A DNA stretch of 64,000 nt from Achromobacter ruhlandii (GCF_902859695.1 NZ_CADIJL010000004.1:1-64000), one strand, 5' to 3'; shown: positions 10,605-20,930, counted from the first letter of the stretch. The notes: generated from the letters alone by a model not told the origin. Made by a program: numbers and translations.

Positions 10605-12764
10605 ATGGCCAAGATTGATATGCCAACCCAAGGCGCCGGCGGCGGCGCCGCCCGCGCGCCGTCGGCCGCGCCGCTTGAACGCAAGTTCGGCATGTGGTCG
10701 GGCGCGCTGGTCGGCCCCGCGCTGCTGGACAGCCTGCGCAAGCTCTCGCCCGCCGCGCAACTGAAGAACCCCGTGATGTTCGTGGTCTACGTGGGCAGCA
10801 TCCTGACCACCATCCTGTGGATCATGGCGCTGCGCGGCCAGGCCGAGGCGCCCGCGGGCTTCATCCTCGCGATCTCGGTGTGGCTCTGGTTCACGGTGCT
10901 GTTCGCCAACTTCGCCGAAGCGCTGGCCGAGGGCCGCGGCAAGCAGCAGGCCGCTACCCTGCGCGGCCTGCGCACCACCATCGATGCGCGCCTGCTCAAG
11001 GGTTTCCGCGATGAGGATGCCGCCCGCGCCGAACCCGCACAGTGGCGCAACCAGGCCGTCAAGCAGGCCTCCGGGCTGCTGCGCCGCAATGACGTGGTGC
11101 TGGTGGAAGCCGGCGAAACCATCCCGGGCGACGGCCAGGTCATCGCCGGCGTCGCGTCGGTCGATGAAAGCGCCATCACCGGCGAATCGGCGCCGGTCAT
11201 CCGCGAATCGGGCGGCGACTTCTCGTCCGTCACCGGCGGCACGCGGGTGCTGTCCGACTGGATCTTCGTGCGCATCGCCGCCGATCCGGGCGAGAGTTTC
11301 CTGGACCGCATGATCGCCATGGTAGAAGGCGCCAAGCGCCAGAAGACCCCCAACGAACTGGCGCTGACGATCCTGCTGGTCGGCCTGACGGTGGTGTTCC
11401 TGCTGGTGGTCGCAACGCTGATGCCGTTCTCGATCTACTCGGTCACGGCCGCTGGCGGCGGCAGCGCCGTCACCGTCACGGTGCTGGTGGCGCTGCTGGT
11501 GTGCCTGATCCCCACCACCATCGGCGGGCTGCTGTCGGCCATCGGCGTGGCGGGCATGAGCCGCATGATGGGCGCCAATGTCATCGCCACCTCGGGCCGC
11601 GCGGTGGAAGCCGCCGGCGATGTCGACGTGCTGCTGCTGGACAAGACCGGCACCATCACCTTCGGCAACCGCCAGGCCTCGACCTTCCTGCCCGCGCCCG
11701 GCGTATCGCCGCGCGAACTGGCGGACGCGGCGCGCCTGGCCTCGCTGGCCGACGAAACGCCCGAAGGCCGCAGCATCGTGGCGCTGGCCGACAAGGCCAT
11801 CCACGCGCCGGCCGTGCGCGCCGCCGATGCCGAGTACGTGCCCTTCACCGCCCAGACCCGCATGAGCGGCGTCAACCTGAAAGACCGCATGATCCGCAAG
11901 GGCGCGGTCGATGCGGTGCGCGCCTGGCTGGCCGAGCAGGACGCCATCGTGCCCGAACAGGTGCTGCGCCTGGCCGAGGACGTGGCGCGCCGCGGCAGCA
12001 CGCCGCTGATGGTCAGCGACGGCAACCGCGCGCTGGGCGTGGTCGAGCTCAAGGACATCGTCAAGCCCGACATCCAGTCGCGCTTCGCCGAGCTGCGCCG
12101 CATGGGCATCAAGACGGTGATGATCACCGGCGACAACAAGCTCACCGCCGCCTCCATCGCCGCCGAAGCGGGCGTCGACGACTTCCTCGCGGAAGCCACG
12201 CCGGAAGCCAAGCTCAAGCTGATCCGCGCCTACCAGGGCGAAGGCCGCCTGGTGGCGATGACCGGCGACGGCACCAACGACGCGCCGGCGCTGGCGCAGG
12301 CCGACGTTGCGGTGGCGATGAATTCGGGCACCCAGGCCGCCAAGGAAGCGGGCAACATGGTGGACCTGGATTCCAATCCCACCAAGCTCATCGAGATCGT
12401 CGAGATCGGCAAGCAGATGCTGATGACGCGCGGCGCGCTCACCACCTTCAGCATCGCCAACGACGTGGCCAAGTACTTCGCCATCATCCCGGCGGCGTTC
12501 GCCACGGTGTACCCGCAGTTGAACGTGCTGAACATCATGGGCCTGGCCACGCCGGCCTCGGCCATCCTGTCGGCCGTGATCTTCAACGCGCTCATCATCA
12601 TCGTGCTGATCCCGCTGGCGCTCAAGGGCGTGCGCTATCGCCCGCTGGGCGCCTCGGTCCTGCTGCGCCGCAATCTGCTGATCTATGGACTGGGCGGCCT
12701 GCTGGTGCCGTTCGCCGGCATCAAGCTGGTCGACATGGTGCTGGCCGCCCTGGGCTGGGTCTGA
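10605..12764 (+). CDS. kdpB: K+-transporting ATPase subunit KdpB
   Basis: KdpB is the P-type ATPase that energises KdpA. The 719-aa protein has TGES at 192-195 (actuator domain) and the phosphorylated aspartate Asp346 in DKTGT. The hinge motif [16 protein letters not shown] is near residue 553. The start with GGAAAG upstream is chosen over an earlier in-frame ATG that lies inside kdpA. A Ser in the TGES loop region can be phosphorylated as an inhibitory switch in E. coli; the TGESAP context is conserved here. Confidence 0.97.
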   Translation: MAKIDMPTQGAGGGAARAPSAAPLERKFGMWSGALVGPALLDSLRKLSPAAQLKNPVMFVVYVGSILTTILWIMALRGQAEAPAGFILAISVWLWFTVLFANFAEALAEGRGKQQAATLRGLRTTIDARLLKGFRDEDAARAEPAQWRNQAVKQASGLLRRNDVVLVEAGETIPGDGQVIAGVASVDESAITGESAPVIRESGGDFSSVTGGTRVLSDWIFVRIAADPGESFLDRMIAMVEGAKRQKTPNELALTILLVGLTVVFLLVVATLMPFSIYSVTAAGGGSAVTVTVLVALLVCLIPTTIGGLLSAIGVAGMSRMMGANVIATSGRAVEAAGDVDVLLLDKTGTITFGNRQASTFLPAPGVSPRELADAARLASLADETPEGRSIVALADKAIHAPAVRAADAEYVPFTAQTRMSGVNLKDRMIRKGAVDAVRAWLAEQDAIVPEQVLRLAEDVARRGSTPLMVSDGNRALGVVELKDIVKPDIQSRFAELRRMGIKTVMITGDNKLTAASIAAEAGVDDFLAEATPEAKLKLIRAYQGEGRLVAMTGDGTNDAPALAQADVAVAMNSGTQAAKEAGNMVDLDSNPTKLIEIVEIGKQMLMTRGALTTFSIANDVAKYFAIIPAAFATVYPQLNVLNIMGLATPASAILSAVIFNALIIIVLIPLALKGVRYRPLGASVLLRRNLLIYGLGGLLVPFAGIKLVDMVLAALGWV

Positions 12765-12794
12765 CCCGCGCCCGTCACTGGAAAGGAACTCATC

Positions 12795-13403
12795 ATGAAA
12801 CAAGCTCTTCCCCTGCCGCGCCAAGGCGGCATCCTGCGCCCCGCGCTGGTCGTCTTCGCCGCCCTGTCGCTGGTGACCGGCCTGGCCTACCCCTTCCTGA
12901 CCACCGGCATCGCCGCCGCCGTGTTCCCGCATGAAGCGTCGGGTTCGCTGATCCGCCAGGGCGACAAGGTGGTCGGCTCGGAATGGATCGGCCAGTCGTT
13001 CAGCGCGCCGCAGTACTTCTGGGGCCGGCCGTCGGCCACCTCGCCGATGCCGTACAACGCCGCCAACTCCGGCGGCTCGAACCTGGGCCCGCGCAATCCG
13101 GCGCTGGCCGAGGCCGTGCAGGCGCGCATCGCCGCCCTCAAGGCGGCCGACCCCGACAACCCCACCCCGGTGCCGGTGGACCTCATCACTGCCTCGGGCA
13201 GCGGCCTGGATCCGCACATCAGTCCCGCCGCCGCGGCCTACCAGGCCGCGCGCGTGGCCCGCGCCCGCCAGCTGCCGCGCGACAAGGTCGACGCGCTGAT
13301 CGCGGCCAACACCAGCAAGCCCTGGCTGGGCGTGCTGGGCGACCCCGTGGTCAACGTGCTCAAGCTCAATCTGGCGCTGGACCAGCTGGCGCCGGTGAAA
13401 TGA
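12795..13403 (+). CDS. kdpC: K+-transporting ATPase subunit KdpC
   Basis: KdpC is the single-span accessory subunit that raises the ATP affinity of the Kdp pump. The 202-aa protein has one N-terminal membrane helix (about residues 15-37) and then a periplasmic domain. That domain has the conserved segments [18 protein letters not shown] and [28 protein letters not shown]-like RBS precedes the start. It lies 30 bases after kdpB and 51 bases before kdpD. Confidence 0.96.
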   Translation: MKQALPLPRQGGILRPALVVFAALSLVTGLAYPFLTTGIAAAVFPHEASGSLIRQGDKVVGSEWIGQSFSAPQYFWGRPSATSPMPYNAANSGGSNLGPRNPALAEAVQARIAALKAADPDNPTPVPVDLITASGSGLDPHISPAAAAYQAARVARARQLPRDKVDALIAANTSKPWLGVLGDPVVNVLKLNLALDQLAPVK

Positions 13404-13454
13404 CACGCCGGCGTATAGTATTGCCAGCCGTTCCCCCACTTCACCTGCGCGTTC

Positions 13455-16241
13455 ATGGCTGACAATGCTGGCGAGCGTCCCGATCCGGACGCGCTCTTGA
13501 AAGACCTCGACGCTGCCGCGCGCCAGGCGGTGCGCGGCAAGTTGCGGGTCTACTTCGGCTCGTCCGCCGGCGTCGGCAAGACTTACGCCATGCTGGTGGC
13601 CGCCCGAGCCCATGCCGCGCAGGGCGCCCGCGTGCTGGCCGGCATCGTCGAAACACACGGCCGCCGCGAAACCGCCGCCCTGCTCGAAGGCCTGGCGGTC
13701 CTGCCGCTCAAAGAGGTCGCCTACCGCGGCCACGCGCTCAAGGAATTCGACCTGGATGGCGCGCTGCGGGCGCATCCCGATCTGGTGCTGGTCGACGAAC
13801 TGGCCCACTCCAACGCGCCCGGTTCGCGCCACGCCAAGCGCTGGCAGGACATTCACGAACTGCTGGCGGCCGGCATCGACGTCTGGACCACGCTCAACGT
13901 GCAGCACCTGGACAGCCTCAACGAGGCCGTCGGCAGCATCACCGGCGTGCGGGTCTGGGAAACCGTGCCCGACGAGGTCTTCGACGCCGCCGACGAAGTC
14001 ATCCTGGTCGACCTGTCGGCCGACGAACTGCTGCGCCGCCTGAAGGAAGGCAAGGTCTACCTGCCCGAGCAGGCGCGCCACGCCACCCGCAACTTCTTCC
14101 GCAAGGGCAACCTGATCGCGCTGCGCGAGCTGGCGCTGCGCCGCACCGCCGACCACGTCGACGACGACGTCCAGGCCTATCGCCGCGACCGCGCCATCGA
14201 GCCGGTGTGGCGCACGCGCGAAGCGGTGGTGGCCTGCATCGGCCCCGACGCCGACGCCGAATACGTCATCCGCAGCGCCCACCGCCTCAGCCAGCAGCTG
14301 GAATGCGACCTGCACGTGGTCACCATCGACGTGCCGCGCGCCGCGCCGCCGCCGCAGGCCGAGCAGGAACGGCTGCAACGCAGCCTGGCGCTGGCCGACT
14401 CGCTCGGCGCGCGTTGCGAAACCCTGGCTGGCGGCGACATGGTCGACGCGGTGGTGCGCTACGTGCGCCGCCACAACATCACCAAGGCCATCGTCGGCCG
14501 CACCCGCGCCAGCGGCCTGCAGCGCCTGCGGCTGTCGCTGTCGGCCCTGCTGACGGCGGCCATCAGCCCCGGCTGGCTGTGGCGCCGTCACAGCTTCGCC
14601 GACATGCTGGCCGCCGGCTGCCCCGAGATCGACATCATCCGCCTGGGCGCCCCGCCCCTGCCCGCCGCCAACGTGCCGGGCCGCGATCCGCTGACGCTCG
14701 GCCGCCGCGGTCGCCAGGCGGCCGACGAACGCGGCCCGCTGGCGCTCGCCGGCTATGCCTGGGCCCTCTGCTATTGCGCAGTGGCCACCGCGCTGTCGGC
14801 GCTGGCGTTCCCGGCGCTGCACCAGACCAACATCGTCATGCTGTTCCTGCTGGCGGTGGTGGCGGTGGCGCTGCGCCATGGCCGCGGCCCGGCCGCGCTG
14901 GCCTCAGTCGTCAGCGTGGGGCTGTTCGACTTCTTCTTCGTGCAGCCGCTGGCCTCGTTCGCCGTGTCGGACGTGCAGTACCTGCTGACCTTCGGCGTAC
15001 TGCTGGCCGTGGGCCTGTTGATCGGCCAGCTCACCGCCGGGCTGCGCTTGCAGGCTCAGGCCTCGGTCAAGCGCGAGGCCGATGCGCGCAGCCTGTACGA
15101 GTTCGCGCGCGAGCTGTCGTCGGCGCTCCTGCCCGAGCAGATCGTCGCGTCCGCCGGCGCCTTCGTGCACGCCACTTTCGGCTCGCGCTGCGCGCTCTAC
15201 ATCCTGGGCCTGGACGACCGCCTCAAGCTGGCCTCGCCCGCCGCCGACGACATGCCGCCGCTGGAGTCGGCGCTGGCCCAATGGGTCTACGACCACGGCC
15301 AGCCGGCCGGCGCCGGCACCGCCACGCTGTCCAACAGCGACCTGCTGTACCTGCCGCTGAAGGCGCCGATGCGCACCCGCGGCGTACTGGCGCTGGCGGC
15401 GCCGCGCCGCAGCCTGTTCTCGCAGCCCGACTCGCGCCGCCAGATCGAGGCCTACGCCACGCTCATCGCCATCGCCCTGGAGCGCCTGCATTATGTCGAA
15501 GTGGCGCAGCAGGCGCTGGTCAGCATGGAATCCGAAAAACTGCGCAACTCGCTGCTGGCCGCGGTTTCGCACGACCTGCGCACGCCGCTCACCAGCCTGG
15601 TCGGCATGACCGACACGCTGATGCGGCGCCAGGACGCATTGCCGGCCGACATCCAGGACACCATCCGCGCCATGCGCGACCAGGCACAGCGCATGCACGC
15701 GCTGGTCGCCAACCTGCTCGACATGGCGCGGCTGCAGAGCCGCGACACGCCGCTGCGGCTGGAGTGGCAGTCGATCGAGGAACTGGTCGGCGCCTCGCTG
15801 GCCGCCATGCGCGAAGCGCTGGCGGCGCATCAGGTCACGGTCGACAGCCTGTCCGGGTTGCCGCTGGTCGAATGCGATGGCGTGCTGATCGAGCGGGTGC
15901 TGTGCAACCTGCTGGAGAATGCCGCCAAGTACACCCCGGCCGGCAGCGTCATCCGCCTGCATGCCGCGGCGCAGGACGGCGAGCTGCGCGTCGCGGTCTG
16001 CGACAACGGCCCCGGCGTCGCGCCCGGCGCCGAGCGCCGCATCTTCGAGAAATTCACCCGCGGCGAACGCGAATCCGCCACCCCCGGCGTCGGCCTCGGC
16101 CTGGCCGTGTGCGAAGCCATCGTCAGCGCGCACCATGGCCGCATCTGGGTCGAACACGCGCCAGGCCAGCCCAGCGGCGCGCAATTCGTCTTCACGCTGC
16201 CACTGGGCACGCCGCCCCCGATCCAACCCGAGCCCGCCTGA
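13455..16241 (+). CDS. kdpD: Sensor histidine kinase KdpD
   Basis: KdpD senses low K+ or osmotic stress and controls phosphorylation of KdpE. The 928-aa protein has the N-terminal KdpD domain with a Walker A-type GSSAGVGKT at 35-43, then a universal-stress-protein-like domain. Four closely spaced membrane helices (about 435-530) and a GAF-like region come next. The C-terminal kinase has His706 in SHDLRTPL, followed by N, G1 and G2 boxes (NLLENAAKY, DNGPGVAPG, GVGLGLAVC). This is the full-length architecture of E. coli KdpD. Confidence 0.96.
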   Translation: MADNAGERPDPDALLKDLDAAARQAVRGKLRVYFGSSAGVGKTYAMLVAARAHAAQGARVLAGIVETHGRRETAALLEGLAVLPLKEVAYRGHALKEFDLDGALRAHPDLVLVDELAHSNAPGSRHAKRWQDIHELLAAGIDVWTTLNVQHLDSLNEAVGSITGVRVWETVPDEVFDAADEVILVDLSADELLRRLKEGKVYLPEQARHATRNFFRKGNLIALRELALRRTADHVDDDVQAYRRDRAIEPVWRTREAVVACIGPDADAEYVIRSAHRLSQQLECDLHVVTIDVPRAAPPPQAEQERLQRSLALADSLGARCETLAGGDMVDAVVRYVRRHNITKAIVGRTRASGLQRLRLSLSALLTAAISPGWLWRRHSFADMLAAGCPEIDIIRLGAPPLPAANVPGRDPLTLGRRGRQAADERGPLALAGYAWALCYCAVATALSALAFPALHQTNIVMLFLLAVVAVALRHGRGPAALASVVSVGLFDFFFVQPLASFAVSDVQYLLTFGVLLAVGLLIGQLTAGLRLQAQASVKREADARSLYEFARELSSALLPEQIVASAGAFVHATFGSRCALYILGLDDRLKLASPAADDMPPLESALAQWVYDHGQPAGAGTATLSNSDLLYLPLKAPMRTRGVLALAAPRRSLFSQPDSRRQIEAYATLIAIALERLHYVEVAQQALVSMESEKLRNSLLAAVSHDLRTPLTSLVGMTDTLMRRQDALPADIQDTIRAMRDQAQRMHALVANLLDMARLQSRDTPLRLEWQSIEELVGASLAAMREALAAHQVTVDSLSGLPLVECDGVLIERVLCNLLENAAKYTPAGSVIRLHAAAQDGELRVAVCDNGPGVAPGAERRIFEKFTRGERESATPGVGLGLAVCEAIVSAHHGRIWVEHAPGQPSGAQFVFTLPLGTPPPIQPEPA

Positions 16242-16250
16242 GCCCACCGC

Positions 16251-16943
16251 ATGTTCGACTTTCAACCTACTGTCCTGATCATCGAGGACGACGCCAATAT
16301 CCGCCGCTTCGTGCGCCAGGCCCTGGAGAGCGAAGGCTGCGCCGTGTTCGAAGCCGACACTGTCAAGCGCGGCCTGATCGAGGCCGGCACCCGCCAACCC
16401 GACGCCGTGGTGCTGGACCTGGGCCTGCCGGACGAGGACGGCATGACCCTGATCCGCGAACTACGCGGCTGGACCGAAGTACCGGTGCTGGTGCTGTCGG
16501 CGCGCACCGCCGAGGCCGACAAGGTAGCGGCGCTGGACGCTGGCGCCGACGACTACCTGACCAAGCCGTTCGGCGTCAGCGAACTGCTGGCGCGGCTGCG
16601 CGTGCTGCTGCGGCGCCATGCCCGCGGTGGCGCCGGCAGCGCCGCCGAGATCAGCTTCGGCGAGGTGCGCGTGGACTTCGCCAAGCGCGTGGTCGAGCGC
16701 GGCGGCCGGCACGTGCACCTGACCGCCATGGAATACCGCCTGCTGGCCGCGCTGCTGGCCCATCGTGGCAAGGTCATGACCCACCGCGAACTGCTGCGCG
16801 AGGTCTGGGGCCCGTCGCACGTGGAAAGCAACCACTACCTGCGGATCTACATGGGCCACCTGCGGCAAAAGCTCGAGGCCGATCCGGCGCAACCGGTCTA
16901 CCTGCTGACCGAGATCGGCGTGGGCTACCGCTTCGCGGGCTGA
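16251..16943 (+). CDS. kdpE: Response regulator KdpE
   Basis: KdpE is the OmpR/PhoB-type activator of the kdp operon. The 230-aa protein has an N-terminal receiver domain (acidic pair in IEDDAN, phospho-acceptor Asp56 in VVLDLGLPDEDG, and Lys in YLTKPFG). A C-terminal winged helix follows, with the recognition-helix region ESNHYLRIYMGHLRQKLE. The gene follows kdpD after nine bases and so is co-transcribed with it. Likely targets in this window are the T-rich boxes at 8438 and possibly 17194 and 18063. Confidence 0.96.
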   Translation: MFDFQPTVLIIEDDANIRRFVRQALESEGCAVFEADTVKRGLIEAGTRQPDAVVLDLGLPDEDGMTLIRELRGWTEVPVLVLSARTAEADKVAALDAGADDYLTKPFGVSELLARLRVLLRRHARGGAGSAAEISFGEVRVDFAKRVVERGGRHVHLTAMEYRLLAALLAHRGKVMTHRELLREVWGPSHVESNHYLRIYMGHLRQKLEADPAQPVYLLTEIGVGYRFAG

Positions 16944-17182
16944 CGTCTCGCGCCGCGCGCAGGCGCTGAGTCAGGCGGAGCGATGGGTTGTATTGACCGG
17001 CGTCGTATTGGCCAGCGTCGCATTGCACAGCGTTGTATTACCCAGCGTTGTATTGCCCAGCGTTGTATTGTCTTGCGTTGTATCGCCCTGCGCTGCGCTG
17101 CCTTGCGCTGCATTGCCGTACGTTGTACTGCCTTGCGTGGTACTGCCGTGCGGCGCCCGGGCAGGCACGACAAACCGCGCTA
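16944..17182. repeat. 15-bp tandem repeat array (11 units, 16985-17149)
   Basis: Between kdpE and the TorF-like gene lie eleven consecutive 15-bp units close to GCGTTGTATTGCCCA, spanning 16985-17149, with units at the ends more diverged. Because 15 is a multiple of three, all six frames stay open and give five-residue repeats (for example TTLGN on the minus strand or VVLPS on the plus strand). No frame has an RBS or homologous content that I can recognise, so I treat the array as a minisatellite. Confidence 0.8.
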
Positions 17183-17247
17183 TTGACGCGCCCTTTACGC
17201 GGATCGCGCCACTCTTGTCTCGCCGTTTATGCCGCTTCTCCTATTGT
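17183..17247 (+). promoter_or_regulatory. Activator-type promoter of the TorF-like gene, twin of 18052-18116
   Basis: The segment starts TTGACGCG, contains CGCG-CCC-TTTACG at 17187-17199 and ends in TATTGTGG, 30 bases before the start codon. The promoter at 18052-18116 has the same elements at identical spacing (53 bases between TTGACG and the TAT-GT hexamer). No consensus -35 stands 17 bases before the -10, so an activator is probably needed. The TTTACG box matches that in the kdp promoter, which suggests KdpE. Confidence 0.5.
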
Positions 17248-17276
17248 GGCGAACCCGTCCAACACAGGAGAATTCC

Positions 17277-18039
17277 ATGTCCCGCAACACCCTGGCCGCG
17301 CTCGCGCTGTTCGCCCTTGCCGCCCCCGTGCACGCCGCCGATGCGCCCACCGCCGGTGAGCCGGCCCCCGAGTACTCGCTGACCGCCAACGTCACCCTGG
17401 CCAGCCAGTACCGCTACCGCGGCCTGATGCAGACCAACAACCAGCCCGCGATCCAGGGCGGCTTCGATTTCACGCACGCCAGCGGCCTGTACCTGGGCAA
17501 CTGGAATTCCAGCATCAGCTGGCTCAACGACAGCAACAGCAAGGTCTCGGCGCCGGTGGAAATGGACTTCTACGGCGGCTACAAGGGCAACCTGGCGCCG
17601 AACGTGCCGTTCGACCTGGGCGTGCTGCAGTACTACTACCCCCGGCGACTACCCGTCGGGCTACACCAGCCCCGAAACCACCGAGCTGTATGCCGGCCTG
17701 GGCTACGGCCCGGTCCTGTTCAAGTACTCGATCGCGATGACCAACCTGTTCGGCTTCGCCGACAGCAAGTACAGCCAGTACTTCGACCTGAGCGGCAATT
17801 TCGACACCGGGGTCTGGGGCCTGACGCTCAACGCCCACGTCGGCCGCCAGACGGTCCGCAACGTCACCGACGGCGCCTACACCGACTGGAAACTGGGTTT
17901 GACCAAGGACTTCGGCCAAGGCCTGGCAGTCTCGATCGCCTATATCGACACCAACGCCGACCGTGCCGTCTACACCAACAGCCGCGGCCGCTACATGGGC
18001 CGCGCCACCGGCCTGCTGTCGCTGACCAAGACCTTCTGA
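17277..18039 (+). pseudogene. TorF-family putative porin, frameshifted at a C5 run
   Basis: The first ~121 codons encode a signal peptide (cut near VHAAD) and the beginning of a TorF-type outer-membrane barrel (ANVTLASQYRYRGL, then GGFDFTHASGLYLGNWNSS). At the run of five C at 17639-17643 the frame shifts by one. Reading four C instead of five continues smoothly through GDYPSGYTSPETTELYAG and ends with the barrel signature LSLTKTF at the stop. The repaired product would be 253 aa, normal for TIGR02001-type proteins, predicted channel or solute-binding outer-membrane proteins. The lesion may be a real phase-variable tract, a mutation, or a base-calling error; nothing else in the gene is decayed. 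Confidence 0.75.
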
Positions 18040-18051
18040 AACGCCCGGGCG

Positions 18052-18116
18052 TTGACGCGCTTTTTACGCGTCTCGCCCGCATTTATCGGCAGGTTTTACG
18101 GCCCGCTTTCTATAGT
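18052..18116 (+). promoter_or_regulatory. Activator-type promoter upstream of the ACT-like/dapA-like pair
   Basis: This carries TTGACGCG, then CGCG-CTT-TTTACG at 18056-18068, a second TTTTACGG near 18094-18101 and TATAGTGG at 18111. It matches the promoter at 17183-17247 in elements and spacing. It lies just after the TorF-like gene and 66 bases before the next start codon. Confidence 0.5.
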
Positions 18117-18181
18117 GGAATCGTCATCAACCAACCGGATACGCGCGAGCCCGCCCTCACGGCTGCGCCCCCCCGACCGCC

Positions 18182-18505
18182 ATGATTCCCCGCCAAGAAC
18201 GTAGCACGCACGCCTCGTTTGAACGTCCCGCTCCGGCCCATGCGCCGCAACCCGCGCAGATGGTTTCCCTGACCGTCAGGATCGACACGCTGGACGCCTT
18301 GAAGGTCCGGCTGGCCCTGCACCGCGAACTGGGCGAACGGATCGGCGTATACGTGCTGTCGGTGGATCACGCCCATGGCCAGAGCATCCTGCAGCTGCAT
18401 TGCGACCGCAACCAGGTCGACGCCCTGATGCACGCGGTGATGTGCGGCCTGCCCCAGGCCGAATTCGGCCCGCTGCGCCCCGCGGCCGCCATCACGGTGC
18501 AATAA
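18182..18505 (+). CDS. Hypothetical protein, possible ACT-like fold
   Basis: A 107-aa soluble protein I do not recognise by family. After a polar N-terminus (1-27) the predicted secondary structure is strand, helix, strand, strand, helix, strand: VSLTVRI, LDALKVRLALHREL, IGVYVLSVD, SILQLHCD, NQVDALMHAVMCGL, AEFGPL. That order fits a ferredoxin/ACT-type ligand-binding fold. It lies four bases before a dapA-like gene and probably forms one unit with it, so a role in sensing an amino acid or in controlling the next enzyme is conceivable but unproven. Confidence 0.6.
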   Translation: MIPRQERSTHASFERPAPAHAPQPAQMVSLTVRIDTLDALKVRLALHRELGERIGVYVLSVDHAHGQSILQLHCDRNQVDALMHAVMCGLPQAEFGPLRPAAAITVQ

Positions 18506-18508
18506 GCC

Positions 18509-19408
18509 ATGGATACCCCGCTCACTCCCGCTTTCGAAGGCCTCTGGCTGCCGATGGTCACGCCGATGCGCGGCGGCTACGTCGATTGCGAAGCCGCCCA
18601 GGCGCTGGCGCGCTACTACCGCAACGCGGGCATCGCCGGCCTGGTGCTGTTCGGTTCCACTGGCGAAGGCAACCTGCTCTCCATCCCCGAGAAGATCGAG
18701 ATGATCGAGGCCATCCGCCGTGATCCGCACGCCCTGCCGCTGGTGTTCGGCGCGGGCGGCGTCGACACGCGCGGCGTGGCAGCCGCCATCCGCCGCCTGG
18801 ACAAGTACGCGCCCGCGGGCTATCTGGTACCGCCACCGTACTACCTGGGCCCGTCGCAACAGGGCATCCTGTGGCACTACCGGCAGATCGCCTGGGCCAC
18901 CGAGCGCCCCATCATCCTCTACAACATCCCCAAGCGGACCGGCGTCACCATGACGGTCGAAACCATGGAATCGTTGGCGCTGCTGCCCAACTTCCGCGCC
19001 GTCAAGGAATGCAATCCCCCGGTGTTGATGGCACTTAACGCGCGCGGCCACCTGACGGCGCTCTGCGGCGAGGACATGGCGCTGCTCGACCATTTCCTGG
19101 CCGGCGGCCTCGGCGCCATTCCCGCGGCCGCGCACCTGTTTCCGGAACGCTTCGTCGAAGTCATGCAGCTGGCGCGCGATGGCCACGCCGAAGCCGCGCG
19201 CGAACTGTTCGAGCCCCTGCGCGGCCTGATCCGCCTGCTGTTCGCCGAACCCAACCCGGCGCCAATCAAGCGCGCGCTGGCGCTGCAAGGCCTGATCGCC
19301 GACGAGCTGCGCCTGCCCATGACCAGCGCCAGCCGCGAGCTGACCCCGCGCCTGCAACGGGCCATGAGCGTGGTGCAGGGATCACCTAATAGGCTGCAGA
19401 CAGCTTGA
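18509..19408 (+). CDS. DapA-like dihydrodipicolinate synthase family protein
   Basis: A 299-aa TIM-barrel class I aldolase/lyase of the DapA/NanA family. The Schiff-base lysine is Lys166 (RAVKECN) and the catalytic tyrosine is Tyr138 in [10 protein letters not shown]. The substrate-carboxylate motif reads STGEG at 50-54 where true DapA has TTGES. The lysine pathway is therefore not assured; family members also act on other 2-oxo acids. It is the second gene of a unit with the ACT-like ORF. Its 3' end overlaps the end of the oppositely oriented chemoreceptor gene by 23 bases. It is distant from dapB at 44.3 kb. Confidence 0.85.
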   Translation: MDTPLTPAFEGLWLPMVTPMRGGYVDCEAAQALARYYRNAGIAGLVLFGSTGEGNLLSIPEKIEMIEAIRRDPHALPLVFGAGGVDTRGVAAAIRRLDKYAPAGYLVPPPYYLGPSQQGILWHYRQIAWATERPIILYNIPKRTGVTMTVETMESLALLPNFRAVKECNPPVLMALNARGHLTALCGEDMALLDHFLAGGLGAIPAAAHLFPERFVEVMQLARDGHAEAARELFEPLRGLIRLLFAEPNPAPIKRALALQGLIADELRLPMTSASRELTPRLQRAMSVVQGSPNRLQTA

Positions 19409-20930
19409 ACACGGCCACCGCGCGCGCCAGGTCGTCGGCCTGATCGTGCAGTGTGGACGCCGACGCCGCGAACTCCTCGACCAGCGCGGCGTTCTGCTGT
19501 GTCACGCCGTCCAGGTGTGTCACCGCCTGATTGATCTGCTCGATGCCGACACTCTGCTCGGCCGACGCGGTGGCGATCTCGCCCATCAGCGGCGCGCTGG
19601 TCGCCGCCGATTGCAGCACGCTGCCCATAGTGGCGCTGGCCTGCTCCACACGCTGGCTGCCGCGTTGGACCGAACCCGACGAGGCCTCGATCAGCGTCTT
19701 GATCTCCTTGGCCGCGGTGGCCGAACGCTGCGCCAGCGCCCGTACCTCGCCCGCCACCACCGCAAACCCGCGCCCCTGCTCGCCGGCGCGCGCCGCTTCC
19801 ACGGCGGCATTGAGCGCCAGGATATTGGTCTGGAAGGCGATCTCGTCGATCAGGCGAATGATCTCGTCGATCCGTTGCGAACTGCGCGATATCTCGCGCA
19901 TCGCGTCGATCGCATGCTGGGTCTCTTCGCTGCCCTGGCGCGCCAGTTGCGCCGACTCGCCCGCCAGCGCACTCACTTCACGCACGTGATCGGCGCTCTG
20001 CTTGGCGGTGGCGGTGATCTGCTCGACACTGGCCGCGGTCTGCTCCAGCGCGGCTGCCTGCTTCTCGGTACGATCGTGCAGGTCCATGCTGCCCGCTGCG
20101 ATTTGGCGCGAAGCCGCCGCGATCGAACCGGTGGCGTGCACGATGCTGCGCACCGCCACTTCCAGCCGCTCCTGCATCGTTGCCATGGCGCCGAACAGCC
20201 GGCCGATCTCGCCCCGATGGTGGCGCGCGATGACGCTGGACAGGTCCCCTTGCGCCACCCGTTCACAGACCGCCACGGCCTCGTCCAAGGGACCGATGAT
20301 GTGCGAGCGGAAGAATCGCAACGCCACCGCCAGCAGCGCCGCCAGCAGCAGCACCGTCACGCCGCCCTGGCGCCACAGCGTGGCGCTGAAGGCCGCATCG
20401 ACGTCGTCCACGTACAGCCCGGTGAACATCAGCCAGCGCCATTCCGCGTCGTAGACGGCATAGCTGATCTTGGGCAGGGACTCCTCCGCGCCCGGCCGCG
20501 GAAACCGGTACTCGACGAAGCCCCCGCCCTCTCTGCCGCGCTCGTGCAGATTCTCGAAGATGGGCAATCCGCCGCTATCCTTGACCGCGCGCACGTTGGT
20601 CCCCAAAAGCTTGGCATCGGGATGCACCAGCAGCGCATAGCCATCGTCGAACACGCCGACGTAGCCGTCCGCGCCGTAGCGCAGTTGCGCCAGCCGCTGC
20701 GCCACATTGCGCTTGGCCTGCTCGGCCGACAGCCCCTCGTCGATGGCGCGCTGCTTGCCGTTGCGCACAATGCCGGCGGCCAGGTCCAGCACGTGGCGCA
20801 GTTCCGTCTTGCGCCCATCCAGCATCTCGGTCCGCCGCTCCCAGGCATCCCAGCCTCCCAGCGCCAGCACCGCGACCCCGATAGCCAGCACAAACCACAG
20901 CAGCTCCCTGCGCAAACTTGAATTCTTCAT
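19386..20930 (-). CDS. Methyl-accepting chemotaxis protein with single Cache domain
   Basis: A 514-aa membrane chemoreceptor that signals to the CheA/CheW array. It has an N-terminal helix (about 12-30), then a periplasmic single Cache (sCache_2-type) domain of about 150 residues with the [20 protein letters not shown] signature. A second helix (near 190-212), HAMP and a long cytoplasmic coiled coil follow. The coiled coil ends in the highly conserved tip ([27 protein letters not shown]). sCache_2 receptors often detect organic acids; the ligand cannot be read here. The ATG with a G-rich RBS is chosen over a longer reading that would run through the upstream terminator. Confidence 0.9.
   Translation of the reverse strand: MKNSSLRRELLWFVLAIGVAVLALGGWDAWERRTEMLDGRKTELRHVLDLAAGIVRNGKQRAIDEGLSAEQAKRNVAQRLAQLRYGADGYVGVFDDGYALLVHPDAKLLGTNVRAVKDSGGLPIFENLHERGREGGGFVEYRFPRPGAEESLPKISYAVYDAEWRWLMFTGLYVDDVDAAFSATLWRQGGVTVLLLAALLAVALRFFRSHIIGPLDEAVAVCERVAQGDLSSVIARHHRGEIGRLFGAMATMQERLEVAVRSIVHATGSIAAASRQIAAGSMDLHDRTEKQAAALEQTAASVEQITATAKQSADHVREVSALAGESAQLARQGSEETQHAIDAMREISRSSQRIDEIIRLIDEIAFQTNILALNAAVEAARAGEQGRGFAVVAGEVRALAQRSATAAKEIKTLIEASSGSVQRGSQRVEQASATMGSVLQSAATSAPLMGEIATASAEQSVGIEQINQAVTHLDGVTQQNAALVEEFAASASTLHDQADDLARAVAVFKLSAAY

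Noticed and set aside
10593-14879. A 1428-codon minus-strand open frame opposite kdpB, kdpC and kdpD
   Set aside because: It is the antisense shadow of three well-recognised genes; the product is His/Arg/Gln-rich with no domain pattern.
16985-17149. A pentapeptide-repeat protein encoded by the 15-bp array
   Set aside because: All frames give five-residue repeats by arithmetic, none has the A(D/N)LXX pattern, and no start site with RBS is present.
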